Source of the DNA: Arcicella sp034931005
Lineage (GTDB): Bacteria > Bacteroidota > Bacteroidia > Cytophagales > Spirosomataceae
DNA length: 64,000 nucleotides
Assembly (NCBI RefSeq): GCF_034931005.1
Contig: NZ_JAYGIN010000015.1
Location: forward strand, 62,001-126,000
Reading direction: 5' to 3'
In this document: positions 26,956-36,753 of the stretch, piece after piece
Layout: the number at the start of each line of letters is the position of its first letter
How positions within the stretch are numbered: the stretch's first letter is position 1
The notes under the pieces: model-generated
The model's input: only the letters and a program-made list of their open reading frames with translations
Database searches by the model: none
Told to the model about the DNA's origin: nothing
Program-made: the position numbers and the translations under genes

Positions 26956-27459
26956 ATGCTTAAAATATTATTTGTCTGTACTGGAAATATTTGCCGCTCG
27001 CCCATTGCTGAAGAAACGTTTAGAAGAGCAGTAAAAGCGAGAAATTTACAAAGAGAAATCCAGTGCGACTCCGCCGCCACACACGCTTACCATATTGGAG
27101 AATTGCCCGACCAACGAACTCGCACCAATGCCACCGAACACAACCTTACCCTTACGCATAAATGTAGGAAATTAAATGGAGAAGATTTTTCGGTTTTTGA
27201 TTATGTAGTAGGCATGGACAATTACAACATGGAAAATATCCAGTCAATTAGTAATCGTTCATTAGGAATGCCACAACCTCAAGAAAGTTGTTTTTTATAT
27301 AGAAGATTCGACGCTACAATACCCAACAAATCAACAAAAACGCCCGAAGTCCCCGACCCATATTACGGACAATCATCTGATTTTGAAGAAGTTTACCAAA
27401 TAGTAAATCGTTGTGCAGAAGTTTTTTTGGATTATTTGATAGAGAAACATGGATTATAA
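26956..27459 (+). CDS. Low-molecular-weight protein-tyrosine phosphatase
   Basis: 167 residues. The P-loop VCTGNICRSP sits at residues 7-16 (nucleophile Cys8, Arg14), and the general-acid Asp is in VPDPYYG at about residue 133. Fold length is normal. Such enzymes remove phosphate from tyrosine kinases controlling polysaccharide export (BY-kinases) or from arginine. No kinase is adjacent, though a polysaccharide cluster lies 7 kb away. The end overlaps the longest version of the next frame. Confidence 0.93.
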   Translation: MLKILFVCTGNICRSPIAEETFRRAVKARNLQREIQCDSAATHAYHIGELPDQRTRTNATEHNLTLTHKCRKLNGEDFSVFDYVVGMDNYNMENIQSISNRSLGMPQPQESCFLYRRFDATIPNKSTKTPEVPDPYYGQSSDFEEVYQIVNRCAEVFLDYLIEKHGL

Positions 27460-27469
27460 AAACCCAAAA

Positions 27470-28069
27470 ATGAACAAACTCCTCCTCATAATATTCATCA
27501 TCTTTGCTCTCAAAATAAACGCACAAACGTATCAAGAAAGCATTGCTCAACATCGTGAAACTTATAAAAATGAGTTTTTGGAAAATTTGGAAGGGCCTGT
27601 AAAAAAGGAAGATATGGCGTATTTTGAGTTTTATGAACCTGATACCATTTACCGTGTAAAGTGTCAATTCAAAGCGAAAAAAGACCCGTCAACTTTCAAG
27701 ATTCCTACGGTGGACGGCAAGCAAAAAGAATATTTCAAATATGGTATTTTGTCATTTGAGATTAATGGGAAAAAGTTGATATTGAACGTCTATCGGAGTT
27801 TGTCTTTGATGAATAATCCAAAATACAGAAACTACCTTTTTATTCCTTTTAAAGACCAAACGAGTGGAAAAGAAACTTACGGTGGCGGACGTTATTTAGA
27901 CTTACAAACAACGGATATTCAAGGAGACTCTGTAATTTTAGATTTCAATAAAGCATATAATCCGTATTGTGCATTCAGTAGTGGATTCAGTTGCCCGATT
28001 CCGCCCAAAGAAAATCACTTGAAAGCGAGAATCGAAGCAGGCGAAAAGAATTTCAAAAAAGCACATTAG
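27470..28069 (+). CDS. Secreted DUF1684-family protein
   Basis: 199 residues from the ATG at 27470, which begins the signal peptide MNKLLLIIFIIFALKINAQ; an in-frame ATG at 27449 would put seven charged residues ahead of it and overlap the phosphatase gene. DUF1684 landmarks are present: HRETYKNEFL near the N-terminus, FSFPVPY-like KYGILSFEINGKKL, YLFIPFKDQTSGKETYGGGRYLDL and the ending DFNKAYNPYCAFSSGFSCPIPPKENHL. Family function is unproved. Confidence 0.88.
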   Translation: MNKLLLIIFIIFALKINAQTYQESIAQHRETYKNEFLENLEGPVKKEDMAYFEFYEPDTIYRVKCQFKAKKDPSTFKIPTVDGKQKEYFKYGILSFEINGKKLILNVYRSLSLMNNPKYRNYLFIPFKDQTSGKETYGGGRYLDLQTTDIQGDSVILDFNKAYNPYCAFSSGFSCPIPPKENHLKARIEAGEKNFKKAH

Positions 28070-28193
28070 GCATTTAGTGATTGAGTAAGTTGTGATTTAG
28101 TGAGTTTTGTTCTACGCAAAAAATGTCTTTAAATAATTCACTCAATCACCATTCACAAATAAAAAGTATATTCCAAAAAATAATAATAATATC

Positions 28194-29720
28194 GTGAGCA
28201 AAAAAGTAATTTTAGTCATTTTAGATGGTTGGGGAATTGCCGAGAAAGGTTATGAAGACCGTTCTGCAATTATTGCCGCCAAAACTCCTTTTTATGATTC
28301 GTTAATTGCGAATTATCCTAACAGTACACTCGTAACTTTTGGTCCAGAAGTGGGCTTACCAGAAGGACAGTTCGGGAACTCAGAAGTTGGACACATGAAC
28401 TTAGGAGCTGGACGTACTGTAAGACAAAGTTTGGTGCGTTTAAACAATGCCATTGAGCAGGATTCCCTTCGTCACGAACCCATTTTCGTTGAAGCAATCA
28501 AGTATGCAAAAGAAAATAACAAACCAGTCCATTTAATTGGTTTAGTGTCTGACGGAGGTGTACACGCCCATATTAGTCACGTAAAAGCTCTTTGCAATGT
28601 ATTTAAAGACAACGATTTAGAAAACGTTTTCATCCATGCTTTTACTGATGGACGTGACTGTGACCCTAAATCGGGTGTTGGTTTTATCAGTGATTTACAG
28701 AGTTTCTTGAAAACTTCAGTTGGTAAAATTGCCAGCGTAACGGGTCGTTATTACGCAATGGACAGAGATAACCGTTGGGAACGTATCGAAGAAGCCTACG
28801 ACGTAATGGTGAAAGGTGAAGGCGTTCCAGTATGTGATGAAGGTATTGTTGCTTTAATGCAAGAATCTTATGCTGCGGGTATTACCGACGAATTTATCAA
28901 ACCGATTGTGGTTACTAAAAACAATGAACCAATTGCAACCATTAAAGATGGTGATGTGGTTCTTTGTTTCAACTACCGTACCGACCGTCCGCAAGAAATA
29001 ACAAAGGCACTTACGCAAGAAGATTTTCCTGAAAATGGCATGAAAAAATTGGACATTAAGTATTACACAATGACCAACTATAATAAATCTTTCAAGAATG
29101 TAAACGTAATTTTTGATGATAGCAACCTTCCTTCAACTTTAGGAGAAGTAATTGCGAATGCAGGCAAAACACAAATCAGAATTGCAGAAACCGAAAAATT
29201 CCCACACGTAACATTCTTCTTTTCGGGTGGACGTAACGAATTATTTGAAGGAGAAAGCCGGCTGTTATCAAATTCTCCAAAAGTAGCTACTTACGATTTA
29301 CAACCAGAAATGTCAGTTTATGACGTTCGTGATTCATTAGTTCCTGCTTTGAAAAAAGGGGAAGCTGACTTCGTTTGCTTAAACTTTGCAAACCCTGATA
29401 TGGTTGGTCATACGGGAGATTTCAAGGCAGTAATTGCAGCTTGCGAAGCCGTTGACGAATCATTAGGTGAAGTAGTCACTGCTGCCATCGGAAGCGATTA
29501 TTCAGTAATTGTATTAGCCGACCACGGAAATGCTGATTATATGATTAACGATGATGGTTCACCAAATACACAACACAGTTTAAATCTTGTACCGTGTATC
29601 TTGATTGACAAAGATAAAAAAGCTGTTAGAAATGGAAAATTAGGAGACATTGCTCCTACCGTTTTAGAATTAATGGGTATCGAAAAACCTGCAATCATGA
29701 CGGGTTTGAGTTTGGTATAG
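28194..29720 (+). CDS. gpmI: 2,3-bisphosphoglycerate-independent phosphoglycerate mutase
   Basis: 508 residues; interconverts 2- and 3-phosphoglycerate with two Mn ions. N-terminal VILVILDGWG gives the metal Asp, GQFGNSEVGH gives the phospho-serine (Ser63), FTDGRDCDP and GRYYAMDRD contribute substrate binding, and NPDMVGHTG plus VLADHGNADYMI carry the remaining metal ligands. The start codon is GTG at 28194 (SKKVILVILDGW follows); there is no ATG nearby. Monocistronic, ended by a long hairpin. Confidence 0.95.
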   Translation: MSKKVILVILDGWGIAEKGYEDRSAIIAAKTPFYDSLIANYPNSTLVTFGPEVGLPEGQFGNSEVGHMNLGAGRTVRQSLVRLNNAIEQDSLRHEPIFVEAIKYAKENNKPVHLIGLVSDGGVHAHISHVKALCNVFKDNDLENVFIHAFTDGRDCDPKSGVGFISDLQSFLKTSVGKIASVTGRYYAMDRDNRWERIEEAYDVMVKGEGVPVCDEGIVALMQESYAAGITDEFIKPIVVTKNNEPIATIKDGDVVLCFNYRTDRPQEITKALTQEDFPENGMKKLDIKYYTMTNYNKSFKNVNVIFDDSNLPSTLGEVIANAGKTQIRIAETEKFPHVTFFFSGGRNELFEGESRLLSNSPKVATYDLQPEMSVYDVRDSLVPALKKGEADFVCLNFANPDMVGHTGDFKAVIAACEAVDESLGEVVTAAIGSDYSVIVLADHGNADYMINDDGSPNTQHSLNLVPCILIDKDKKAVRNGKLGDIAPTVLELMGIEKPAIMTGLSLV

Positions 29721-29728
29721 ATAAAGTT

Positions 29729-29783
29729 GTTAGTGATAAGTCTGTAAGTCGACAGTTAGTCGATTTACAGACTTATCACTAAC
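29729..29783 (+). terminator. Long hairpin after gpmI
   Basis: GTTAGTGATAAGTCTGTAA (29729-29747) and its exact complement at 29765-29783 with a 17-base loop that itself contains GTCGAC. The U run is weak, so it may work as 3' protective structure more than a classical terminator. Confidence 0.65.
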
Positions 29784-29877
29784 TTCAACCACACAACTAC
29801 TCCTCATAAACTCATCACTCATAAACTCCCCCATCCCTTTTCATTTATATTTAACAATTCCGTAACATTGAGGTAGC

Positions 29878-29885
29878 TAACTTTG
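29878..29885 (+). promoter_or_regulatory. Probable -7 element of the OmpR-type regulator
   Basis: TAACTTTG at 29878-29885. Transcription would start near 29892, leaving no leader for the ATG at 29893, so the ATG at 29908 is more likely the translation start. Confidence 0.5.
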
Positions 29886-29907
29886 TAATGTAATGATAAA
29901 CTTCAAT

Positions 29908-30603
29908 ATGGCAAACGCTTTACCTACCCCCAAAATTCTATTAGTTGATGACGACCCAGACATCATTGAATTATTAGAATATAACCTTAACAAGGAAGGT
30001 TTCGAGACAGCATCTGCAAGCGATGGTCTTCAAGCCTTAGAAGTTGCAAAAGATTTCAAACCCGATTTAATACTTTTGGATGTAATGATGCCTCGTCAAG
30101 ATGGCATTGAAACGGCTCGTCAGATTAGACAAATTTCTGAATTTAAAGATACGTATATCTTATTCCTTACGGCTCGTGCAGAAGAATATACAGAAGTCGC
30201 TGCATTTGACGTAGGAGCTGATGATTATATCGTTAAACCTATCAAACCACGTGCTTTAGTTAGTAGAATTAAAGCAATTCTGCGTAGAGATACCCAACAA
30301 GTTGAAAGCGATTCATTGATAGAAATTGGCGTTTTAACAATCAATCGTACCAATTATAGCGTTATCAACAATGGTAATCCTTTAGTGATGCCTAAAAAGG
30401 AGTTTGAACTGCTTTATTTCTTGGCAAAACACCCAAATAAAGTCTTCAATCGTGATGAATTATTAGAGAAAGTTTGGGGCGTGGATGTCTATGTAGTCGA
30501 GAGAACGGTGGATGTTCACATCCGTAAATTACGTGAAAAAATCCCAGAACAATACATTAAAACCCTAAAAGGCGTAGGCTATATGTTTTCGATTGAAGAA
30601 TAA
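29908..30603 (+). CDS. OmpR/PhoB-family response regulator
   Basis: 231 residues from the ATG at 29908 (MANALPTPKILLVDDD); five residues longer if 29893 is used. Receiver domain with acidic pair DDD, phospho-acceptor Asp in ILLDVMMP (about residue 58), Thr in LTAR and Lys in VKPIKPR. The winged-helix domain has VMPKKEFELLYFLAKHPNKVFNRDELLEKVWG and VDVHIRKLREKI, standard for the class. No sensor kinase lies next to it in this window; the next gene is a hydrolase. PhoB-like but the regulon cannot be inferred. Confidence 0.92.
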   Translation: MANALPTPKILLVDDDPDIIELLEYNLNKEGFETASASDGLQALEVAKDFKPDLILLDVMMPRQDGIETARQIRQISEFKDTYILFLTARAEEYTEVAAFDVGADDYIVKPIKPRALVSRIKAILRRDTQQVESDSLIEIGVLTINRTNYSVINNGNPLVMPKKEFELLYFLAKHPNKVFNRDELLEKVWGVDVYVVERTVDVHIRKLREKIPEQYIKTLKGVGYMFSIEE

Positions 30604-30645
30604 ATTTAATAACTTGCATAGTCGCTGTACATTCCTTACTTGATT

Positions 30646-32178
30646 ATGCTACAAAAAGTTATTAAAACTTTACTCTTAATACTATTTATTTCCCTTAGTT
30701 GTCACGCCCAAAAAAACCGTCAATTAAGTAATCCGCCCAAATATGAGTTTCGGGCGGTGTGGATTGCTACCGTTGAAAATATTGACTGGCCAAAACGTGG
30801 CGAGCATGATTCAGACCAACAAAAACTTGATTTTATTCGTATCCTAAACGAACACAAACGCTCTAATCTGAATGCAGTTATGGTTCAGGTTAGAGATGCT
30901 TGTGATTCATATTATGCCCGTAGTGTTGAACCTTGGTCAGAGTTTTTGACAGGACAACAAGGTAAATTCCCCAATCCTTTTTACGACCCTCTCAGCTTCA
31001 TGATTACGGAGGCTCATGACCGTAATTTAGAATTTCACGCTTGGCTAAACCTCAATCGTGCTACTTTTAGACGTGCTACGAGCGTCACTCCTGACCACAT
31101 TAGCAACCGAAAACCAGAATGGATGCTAACTTATGACGGTCAAAAACTACTCAATTTTGGCATTCCTGAAGTACGAGAATACATCACGAATGTAGTCTTA
31201 GACATTGTAAAACATTATGATGTTGATGGAATTCACTTTGACGATTATTTCTATCCCTATCAAGTAACGGGGCAAGTATTGCGAGATGAAGCAACTTTTA
31301 GGAAATATAATAACGGCTTCACCAATATTGAAGATTGGAGACGCAACAATACCGATTTACTAATCTTCCAAATCAGCGAAGCCATCAAGAAAAATAAACC
31401 TCATGTTAAATTTGGGATTAGTCCATTTGGTGTTTGGAAAAATTATAGCACTGCTACGCCCGAAGGTTCACGTACACAGGCAGGACAAACTTCTTTTGGG
31501 CATTTATATGCAGATACTCGCAAATGGTTGTCGCAGGGTTGGATTGATTATATTGCTCCTCAAATTTACTTCGACCGCCTCCATGCCAAAGTTCCATATA
31601 AAGAATTATCAAAATGGTGGATGGAAAATGCTTTTGGCAAACACCTTTACATTGGTCATGGCGTGTATAAAATAAAAACAGGTTGGAGTTTGACGGAAGC
31701 CCCTTCACAAATTCGCCTCGACCGTCAATTTCCTCAAATTGATGGAGGTTTATTTTTCAGTTCAAAGTCATTAACAGAAAATTATGGTGGATTTCAAGAC
31801 TCTCTTAGAACTGATTTTTATCGAAAACCTGCTATCATTCCAGCCATGCCTTGGAAAGATAATATACCACCGCTTGCCCCAAAAAAGGTTTTTATTACTC
31901 GTAATGAAATTGGAAATCCAATATTAACTTGGCAACCTGGTGAAGTTGCAAGTGATGGCAATGAAAATACTTACTATGCCGTCTATCGTTTTGAAAGAGC
32001 AGAAATTCCTGATTTTCAAAGAGTTGACAAAATGCTTTACGTTGGAAGACAAAATACATTTACAGACTCCACTGCTGAAAAAGCTCGTGGATACGTTTAT
32101 CATATCACTTCTTTTGACCGTCTGCATAATGAGTCCAACACTTCAGCAAAAGCTACGATTGAGTACGGAGAAAAATAG
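30646..32178 (+). CDS. Secreted family-10-like glycoside hydrolase (GHL10/YngK type)
   Basis: 510 residues from the ATG at 30646; an in-frame TTG at 30640 is unlikely. MLQKVIKTLLLILFISLSC is a signal peptide with a possible lipobox. The catalytic barrel begins at YEFRAVWIATVENIDWP and continues through VQVRDACDSYYAR, HDRNLEFHAWLNLNRA, YDVDGIHFDDYFYP (conserved Asp pair), FGISPFGVW and DYIAPQIYF. A fibronectin-like strand domain ends the protein. Members hydrolyse denuded peptidoglycan or other glycans. Convergent with the next gene, one base apart. Confidence 0.88.
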   Translation: MLQKVIKTLLLILFISLSCHAQKNRQLSNPPKYEFRAVWIATVENIDWPKRGEHDSDQQKLDFIRILNEHKRSNLNAVMVQVRDACDSYYARSVEPWSEFLTGQQGKFPNPFYDPLSFMITEAHDRNLEFHAWLNLNRATFRRATSVTPDHISNRKPEWMLTYDGQKLLNFGIPEVREYITNVVLDIVKHYDVDGIHFDDYFYPYQVTGQVLRDEATFRKYNNGFTNIEDWRRNNTDLLIFQISEAIKKNKPHVKFGISPFGVWKNYSTATPEGSRTQAGQTSFGHLYADTRKWLSQGWIDYIAPQIYFDRLHAKVPYKELSKWWMENAFGKHLYIGHGVYKIKTGWSLTEAPSQIRLDRQFPQIDGGLFFSSKSLTENYGGFQDSLRTDFYRKPAIIPAMPWKDNIPPLAPKKVFITRNEIGNPILTWQPGEVASDGNENTYYAVYRFERAEIPDFQRVDKMLYVGRQNTFTDSTAEKARGYVYHITSFDRLHNESNTSAKATIEYGEK

Positions 32179-32179
32179 T

Positions 32180-33922
32180 TTAGAAAAACATTTGTCTGGC
32201 TGGCACATTCCAACGAATTCCCAACGAAGAAATCCTATTGGTATAATCTAATTTATCAACCGAACTATCGTATTTTCTGTTCATATAATGCCCTTCGATA
32301 AATAAATTATGCTTAATTTGGAAAGAGGCTCTTAGGTCAAGGATAGTGGTAACGGTACTTCTACCTTGCCCCATATAATTTCCGTAGAGGTCATCGTAGA
32401 GCACTTTTCTACTTCTGGTGTCGTAATCCTTCAAAATATCACCACCCCAGTTTTCGGTAGTAGTACGGTCTTCTCCAAATTTTGCATAAATAACTCGACC
32501 AGTCAATTGTAGTCTTTTGATAGGTTGCCAACGAATAATATGTGACCATTCTGCAAAATTTGCCCCCAATGGATGAGCTAAACTTTGATTATAATGAGAA
32601 TAATTCGCATCATCATAATGGCTATAAGTATAAGGACGGGCAACATTAACTTCTGCTTGATAGTCTAAATTATCAACTCCAAAAACATTAATGTATTTCA
32701 ATCCTCCTTGTATAGCGTATTTATTAGCCCAAAAACCTGTTCCTTTAAAAAACTGTTTAGAGTTAAACTCATCCAACATAAATTGACCGTATAAAGAAAA
32801 TTTCTTCGCAAAATTCCATTTAAAATCAATTCCTAAAAAAGCATTATCGGCACTGCCTTGAAAACTTTCTACAAAACGGTAAAAAATTACAGGATTCAAA
32901 TAATTCAAATCAAAACCACTCCCTGTTGTACTATCTCTCTGAAAAATAACGCTCTCAGACAAACCAATATTAAGTTTTTTAGAGATATTGATACTCAAAT
33001 GGTGCATTGTCATATACTTTCTCGGAAAAATTTGGTCATTTGGCTTAAAACCTGTGTAAACCAATTGAGAGAATATATTCTGATACTGAAATCTACCAAT
33101 ATTTGTGTTTAACTTTAGGAACAAATACGGAGCAGCGTTGTCAGATAGTATCGAAGAACGAAAACCATTGCCAACAATGTTTTTATCATGCCCAAATTGG
33201 ACTTGAATATTTTTGGTAGCTTGAAAAGTAATGTAAGCACGAGCAGAGAAGAAATCAGTACTGAGTGGGTCTTGGCGAAACTCTTTGGTAAGTCCTTCCC
33301 CTGGCATACCAGGAAGTCTGCCAGCAACACGTTGTTCATTTTGATTATATTTATCAGCAAATTCTTTAACATAATCAGGAATTAGGGAAATATTATCCGT
33401 CAAAAAAGTATAGAAACTTACTTTTCGATTTATCATTCCTCTAATTTCGACACCACGAGTATTGAGCGTAGTAGAAGTTGCATTTTTGCCTTCAATCGTT
33501 CCTACTTCAAAATTGACTACTGGATTAATATGAATATCAAAAACGTCGTTAGAACTGGAATAAGCATCACTTTTTTTAGTGTAAAAAACATTCCAAATAG
33601 GTTTACGACTTTTACCGGCTGAATCGGATTTCGCCCATTCCCAACTATCATTTTCCAAATATTCGAGATTGAACTTATCTTGCGGTGATAAATCGACAGA
33701 ACCATCATTCCATACGCTATCAACTAAAGCGACGATACTTTTGCGAGTAAATGGCTTAACTGTTGTGTGAAAACCTTCCGAGAATTTTCCTCTTTTTATC
33801 TCGAAGCGGTCGATAAGATGATAGTAGTCTTGATTCAAAGGGGCAAATGCACTTTGAGCTTTTGAATGGTAACTTATTGATATACAAACGAATAAAATAA
33901 GTAAGAGTATTTTTTTTAACAT
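32180..33922 (-). CDS. Outer-membrane beta-barrel protein, Wzi-like capsule assembly family
   Basis: 580 residues. Signal peptide MLKKILLLILFVCISISYHSKAQ, then a helical N-terminal region, then about 16-18 predicted amphipathic strands ending in an aromatic residue (RISSLGIRWNVPARQMFF), the usual outer-membrane insertion signal. Parts such as FGHDKNIVGNGFRSSILSD and YLNPVIFYRFVE are typical of Wzi-like proteins, which help tether capsular polysaccharide. Placement a few kb from glycosyltransferases and a carbamoyltransferase agrees. Family call is from recognition of pattern rather than a search. Confidence 0.65.
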   Translation of the reverse strand: MLKKILLLILFVCISISYHSKAQSAFAPLNQDYYHLIDRFEIKRGKFSEGFHTTVKPFTRKSIVALVDSVWNDGSVDLSPQDKFNLEYLENDSWEWAKSDSAGKSRKPIWNVFYTKKSDAYSSSNDVFDIHINPVVNFEVGTIEGKNATSTTLNTRGVEIRGMINRKVSFYTFLTDNISLIPDYVKEFADKYNQNEQRVAGRLPGMPGEGLTKEFRQDPLSTDFFSARAYITFQATKNIQVQFGHDKNIVGNGFRSSILSDNAAPYLFLKLNTNIGRFQYQNIFSQLVYTGFKPNDQIFPRKYMTMHHLSINISKKLNIGLSESVIFQRDSTTGSGFDLNYLNPVIFYRFVESFQGSADNAFLGIDFKWNFAKKFSLYGQFMLDEFNSKQFFKGTGFWANKYAIQGGLKYINVFGVDNLDYQAEVNVARPYTYSHYDDANYSHYNQSLAHPLGANFAEWSHIIRWQPIKRLQLTGRVIYAKFGEDRTTTENWGGDILKDYDTRSRKVLYDDLYGNYMGQGRSTVTTILDLRASFQIKHNLFIEGHYMNRKYDSSVDKLDYTNRISSLGIRWNVPARQMFF

Positions 33923-34006
33923 AATTTTAAATTGTTAGGGCTTAGTTTCCCTGCGAGAAATACCTTCGCAAGATAAGAATTATTTAAGTATCCTGACCCC
34001 AAAACC

Positions 34007-34450
34007 ATGCCATTCGGTAAATATTTTACAGTTATTTTAGCCACAGCTATTAAATTTTTTAACGGGCCTATTGCAGGAATTTTTCTGGGACTAACATGGC
34101 AAGAAACTGCTATATGTTCAATCATCGGAATGATGTCGATGGTAACAATAATGTCTTTTTTGGGAAGAGAAATTCAGAAACTGATGGCGAAATATAGAAA
34201 AACAAAGCCGAAGTTATTTTCAAAAAGAAGTCGATTTGCCGTGAAAATATGGCAAAAATTAGGCATCTGGGGAATAGCCTGCTTTACTCCTTTATTTTTT
34301 ACCCCAATCGGTGGAACATTATTGGCACTTTCATTCAAAGTACCAATTCCTAAAATTTTGTTTTCAATGTTAGTTTTTGCCTTGTTTTGGGGTATTATAA
34401 TGACATTTTTGATTTTTCAAATGTCAGAATTGAAACACTTTTTCGTATAA
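34007..34450 (+). CDS. Small multi-pass membrane protein
   Basis: 147 residues with about four membrane segments (FTVILATAIKFFNGPIAGIFLGL; AICSIIGMMSMVTIMSFLG; GIWGIACFTPLFFTPIGGTLLALSF; ILFSMLVFALFWGIIMTFLIF) and a basic loop KLMAKYRKTKPKLFSKRSR. The FTPIGGTLLAL segment resembles the P-x-G re-entrant part of small DedA/COG2426-like exporters, but weakly. Divergent from the Wzi-like gene and convergent with a GT2 gene six bases away. Confidence 0.7.
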   Translation: MPFGKYFTVILATAIKFFNGPIAGIFLGLTWQETAICSIIGMMSMVTIMSFLGREIQKLMAKYRKTKPKLFSKRSRFAVKIWQKLGIWGIACFTPLFFTPIGGTLLALSFKVPIPKILFSMLVFALFWGIIMTFLIFQMSELKHFFV

Positions 34451-34456
34451 AATTCT

Positions 34457-35191
34457 TTACTTTTTCATATAATCCCCTCTTGAAAATGACTTTTCAATCA
34501 TACAATAGAGCAAAATGAATAAGTAACGACTGCCCATTTCTTTTATCTTTAAATTTGATTTTCCATACTTTCTATTTTGCCAACTATTCGGAACAACGGT
34601 GTATGAATACCCACGAACAAAGGCTTTAAGTGGTAATTCAACCGTTAAATTGAAATGGGCTGACATGAAAGGTTTTACCCCTTCAATGGTTTCTCGTTTA
34701 TAAAGTTTAAAGGCGTTGGTAGTATCGTTTGTTTTAATTCCTGTGAGCATTTTTATCACAAAATTAGAAACACGATTAATAAATAATTTAACTTTTGGAT
34801 AATCATAAACGGCTCCTCCTTTGATAAATCGACTACCAAAAACAGCATCTACATCTTGCTCAATCATGGTGTTGTAATATTTCACCAAATCATCAGGCGA
34901 ATCCGACATATCTGCCATCATCACTGCTACGCAATCCCCCGAAAAACGTTCTAAACCGTATCTGATAGCATATCCAAAGCCATTTGGTCCTTTATTGGTA
35001 AAATAAACTAAAGTCGGTATTTCTTTTTGCAAGTCTTGTAAAACCTGTTCTGTACGGTCTTTTGAGTTATCATTGGTCACGCAAATTTCATGGTCAATAT
35101 TATGTTTGACCAACGTTTCGTACAATGAACGTAAAGTTTCAGGAAGAGATTCTTCTTCGTTATAAGCAGGAATGACTACGCTTAATTTCAT
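34457..35191 (-). CDS. GT2-family glycosyltransferase, dolichol/polyprenyl-phosphate-mannose synthase-like
   Basis: 244 residues. GT-A fold signature: SVVIPAYNEEESLPETLRSL, a nucleotide-binding DNSKDRTEQVL, NKGPNGFGYAIRYGLERF, and the metal-binding DMSDSPDDL. No C-terminal membrane helices, so it is the cytoplasmic DPM1-like type that loads a sugar onto a polyprenyl phosphate. Last gene of the minus-strand polysaccharide cluster, 88 bp after the next GT2. Confidence 0.9.
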   Translation of the reverse strand: MKLSVVIPAYNEEESLPETLRSLYETLVKHNIDHEICVTNDNSKDRTEQVLQDLQKEIPTLVYFTNKGPNGFGYAIRYGLERFSGDCVAVMMADMSDSPDDLVKYYNTMIEQDVDAVFGSRFIKGGAVYDYPKVKLFINRVSNFVIKMLTGIKTNDTTNAFKLYKRETIEGVKPFMSAHFNLTVELPLKAFVRGYSYTVVPNSWQNRKYGKSNLKIKEMGSRYLFILLYCMIEKSFSRGDYMKK

Positions 35192-35279
35192 ATTATTCTT
35201 ATATAATGGAAACGCAAAAATTTACGATTAAAAAAGGAAGATAATCTCTATCTTAGGGAAAATCCACTCATAAACTCCT

Positions 35280-36215
35280 TCACGCTTTTTCTATTTTTTC
35301 GATAAAATCTGAATATTCTTTTGCTGGGATAAAATGCTTTTGAGTGCGGTAATTTAATACCGTAAAAATCAAAAACAATGAACTCAATAATGCCTGTAAA
35401 ATAATGATTATTGAAGCCGTAACCAAAGTAGTTGCCCAACCTGGCGAAGCATTGGCAGGCGATAAAAATTTCACAATGACGACAATAATTGCCCCTACGC
35501 CCGCTATAAACGTCATCCATAAAGAACCAATGAGGATTCTCACTGCAACGGTGTCAAGATGAACAGAAACCGCACTTAAACCGTGTAAAACTAAAGAAAC
35601 AAAGTTCATTTTAGATTTACCAGCCAAACGAGTTCCTCTTTCAATCGGAATAGAAGAATACGGCAATTTTGAGCGAATAATTCCTCCAGGAAAATGATTC
35701 CAAATCTCAGAAACATAAGCTAATTTTTGGGCTTGTCGAAACGGTAAAATACTGAAATTACCAAACTCGATAACTTTGCCTGTCAATAATCCGAAAAGGA
35801 ATTTATAAACTGTATAACCAATTCTAAACACTAATCCTTCGCTACGTTTGGCTCTTTGGGCAAAAATAATTTTGTTGGGTTCTTTCAGAGAGGCATCGTA
35901 AAGGCGTTGAATATCAGAAGGTTTATCTTCTCCATCCGAATCCATTACGATAACTTTTTCAAAATCAGACGCTTGTGTTAAATAAGAAAGCCCCAAAGCA
36001 ATTGCTTTTTGGTGACTTACATTACGCCAAAGTCTAATAATTGATAAATTATAAGAAGAGAATTGTTTTATATCACATTCAACAGACGAGCAGTCGTCCA
36101 CAATTACGAAAGACAACTTAGAAAACAGTTCGACTGAGACGCTCTTTTTTATTTCTTGGAGTAATAAATCGAGAGCTTCCCAGTCGTTATAAAGAGGTAT
36201 GATTATTTTTATCAT
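35280..36215 (-). CDS. GT2-family glycosyltransferase with membrane anchor (GtrB-like)
   Basis: 311 residues. N-terminal GT-A domain (IIIPLYNDWEALDLLLQEI, VDDCSSVE, HQKAIALGLSYL, VMDSDGEDKPSDI with the metal DxD) followed by two C-terminal membrane helices (LIGSLWMTFIAGVGAIIVVIV and LVTASIIIILQALLSSLFLIF). This is the bactoprenol-linked glucosyltransferase layout (GtrB/ArnC). Together with the DPM1-like gene it likely supplies lipid-linked sugars to the polymer modified by the upstream carbamoyltransferase. Confidence 0.9.
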   Translation of the reverse strand: MIKIIIPLYNDWEALDLLLQEIKKSVSVELFSKLSFVIVDDCSSVECDIKQFSSYNLSIIRLWRNVSHQKAIALGLSYLTQASDFEKVIVMDSDGEDKPSDIQRLYDASLKEPNKIIFAQRAKRSEGLVFRIGYTVYKFLFGLLTGKVIEFGNFSILPFRQAQKLAYVSEIWNHFPGGIIRSKLPYSSIPIERGTRLAGKSKMNFVSLVLHGLSAVSVHLDTVAVRILIGSLWMTFIAGVGAIIVVIVKFLSPANASPGWATTLVTASIIIILQALLSSLFLIFTVLNYRTQKHFIPAKEYSDFIEKIEKA

Positions 36216-36301
36216 TTTTATTTAGGTATTAGGGCATGGATATTAGGTGTTAGCAACCGATTAAATCTAAAACCTAACAACTAATTCCTAAAACCTATCC
36301 A

Positions 36302-36676
36302 TTACCAAACGTTTTCTACGTCTTTTGCTACATACAAATGATTACGTTCTTCATAGACTGTACCATTTTTTTGAGCTTTCAATTTTAATGAATCCTTACG
36401 AGTCAATTTGAATAAAAAAGCGACTGGTGTAAGAAACACAAAAAAGATGATTGATAATAAAACGTAAGAATTGAAAGTACCCATGATATGAGCAATTTTT
36501 CCCCAAACCCAAGCAACTTTCTCGCTCAAGAAGTCAGAAAAAACGCCAATTAAGCCAATTACTAAAGAAGCAATTAGGAGGTTGTTCGACCAAGTTTTTT
36601 CTCTAAATACAAAATATAATACCAACATACCCACCGTAATGACAAGCATGGTTTCAAGATTTTTTTCTCTTTTCAT
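36302..36676 (-). CDS. SxtJ-like small membrane protein
   Basis: 124 residues with three hydrophobic segments (TMLVITVGMLVLYFVF; NLLIASLVIGLIGVFSDFL; YVLLSIIFFVFLTPVAFLFKLT) and a polar C-terminus. The LIGVFSDFLSEKVAWVWGKIAHIMG stretch is the SxtJ-family core. SxtJ proteins are found next to carbamoyltransferases and DUF5989 genes, exactly as here. Biochemical function is unknown; presumably a membrane helper for the carbamoylation or export step. Confidence 0.8.
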   Translation of the reverse strand: MKREKNLETMLVITVGMLVLYFVFREKTWSNNLLIASLVIGLIGVFSDFLSEKVAWVWGKIAHIMGTFNSYVLLSIIFFVFLTPVAFLFKLTRKDSLKLKAQKNGTVYEERNHLYVAKDVENVW

Positions 36677-36753
36677 GTTTTAATTAGTGATTGAGTGATT
36701 GAGTGAATACATTCGCCATGTTTAGCTGTATTCACTCATTCACTAAATCAAAA

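Noticed and set aside
33916..34125. Minus-strand frame opposite the small membrane protein
   Set aside because: Antisense shadow of the better frame at 34007-34450.
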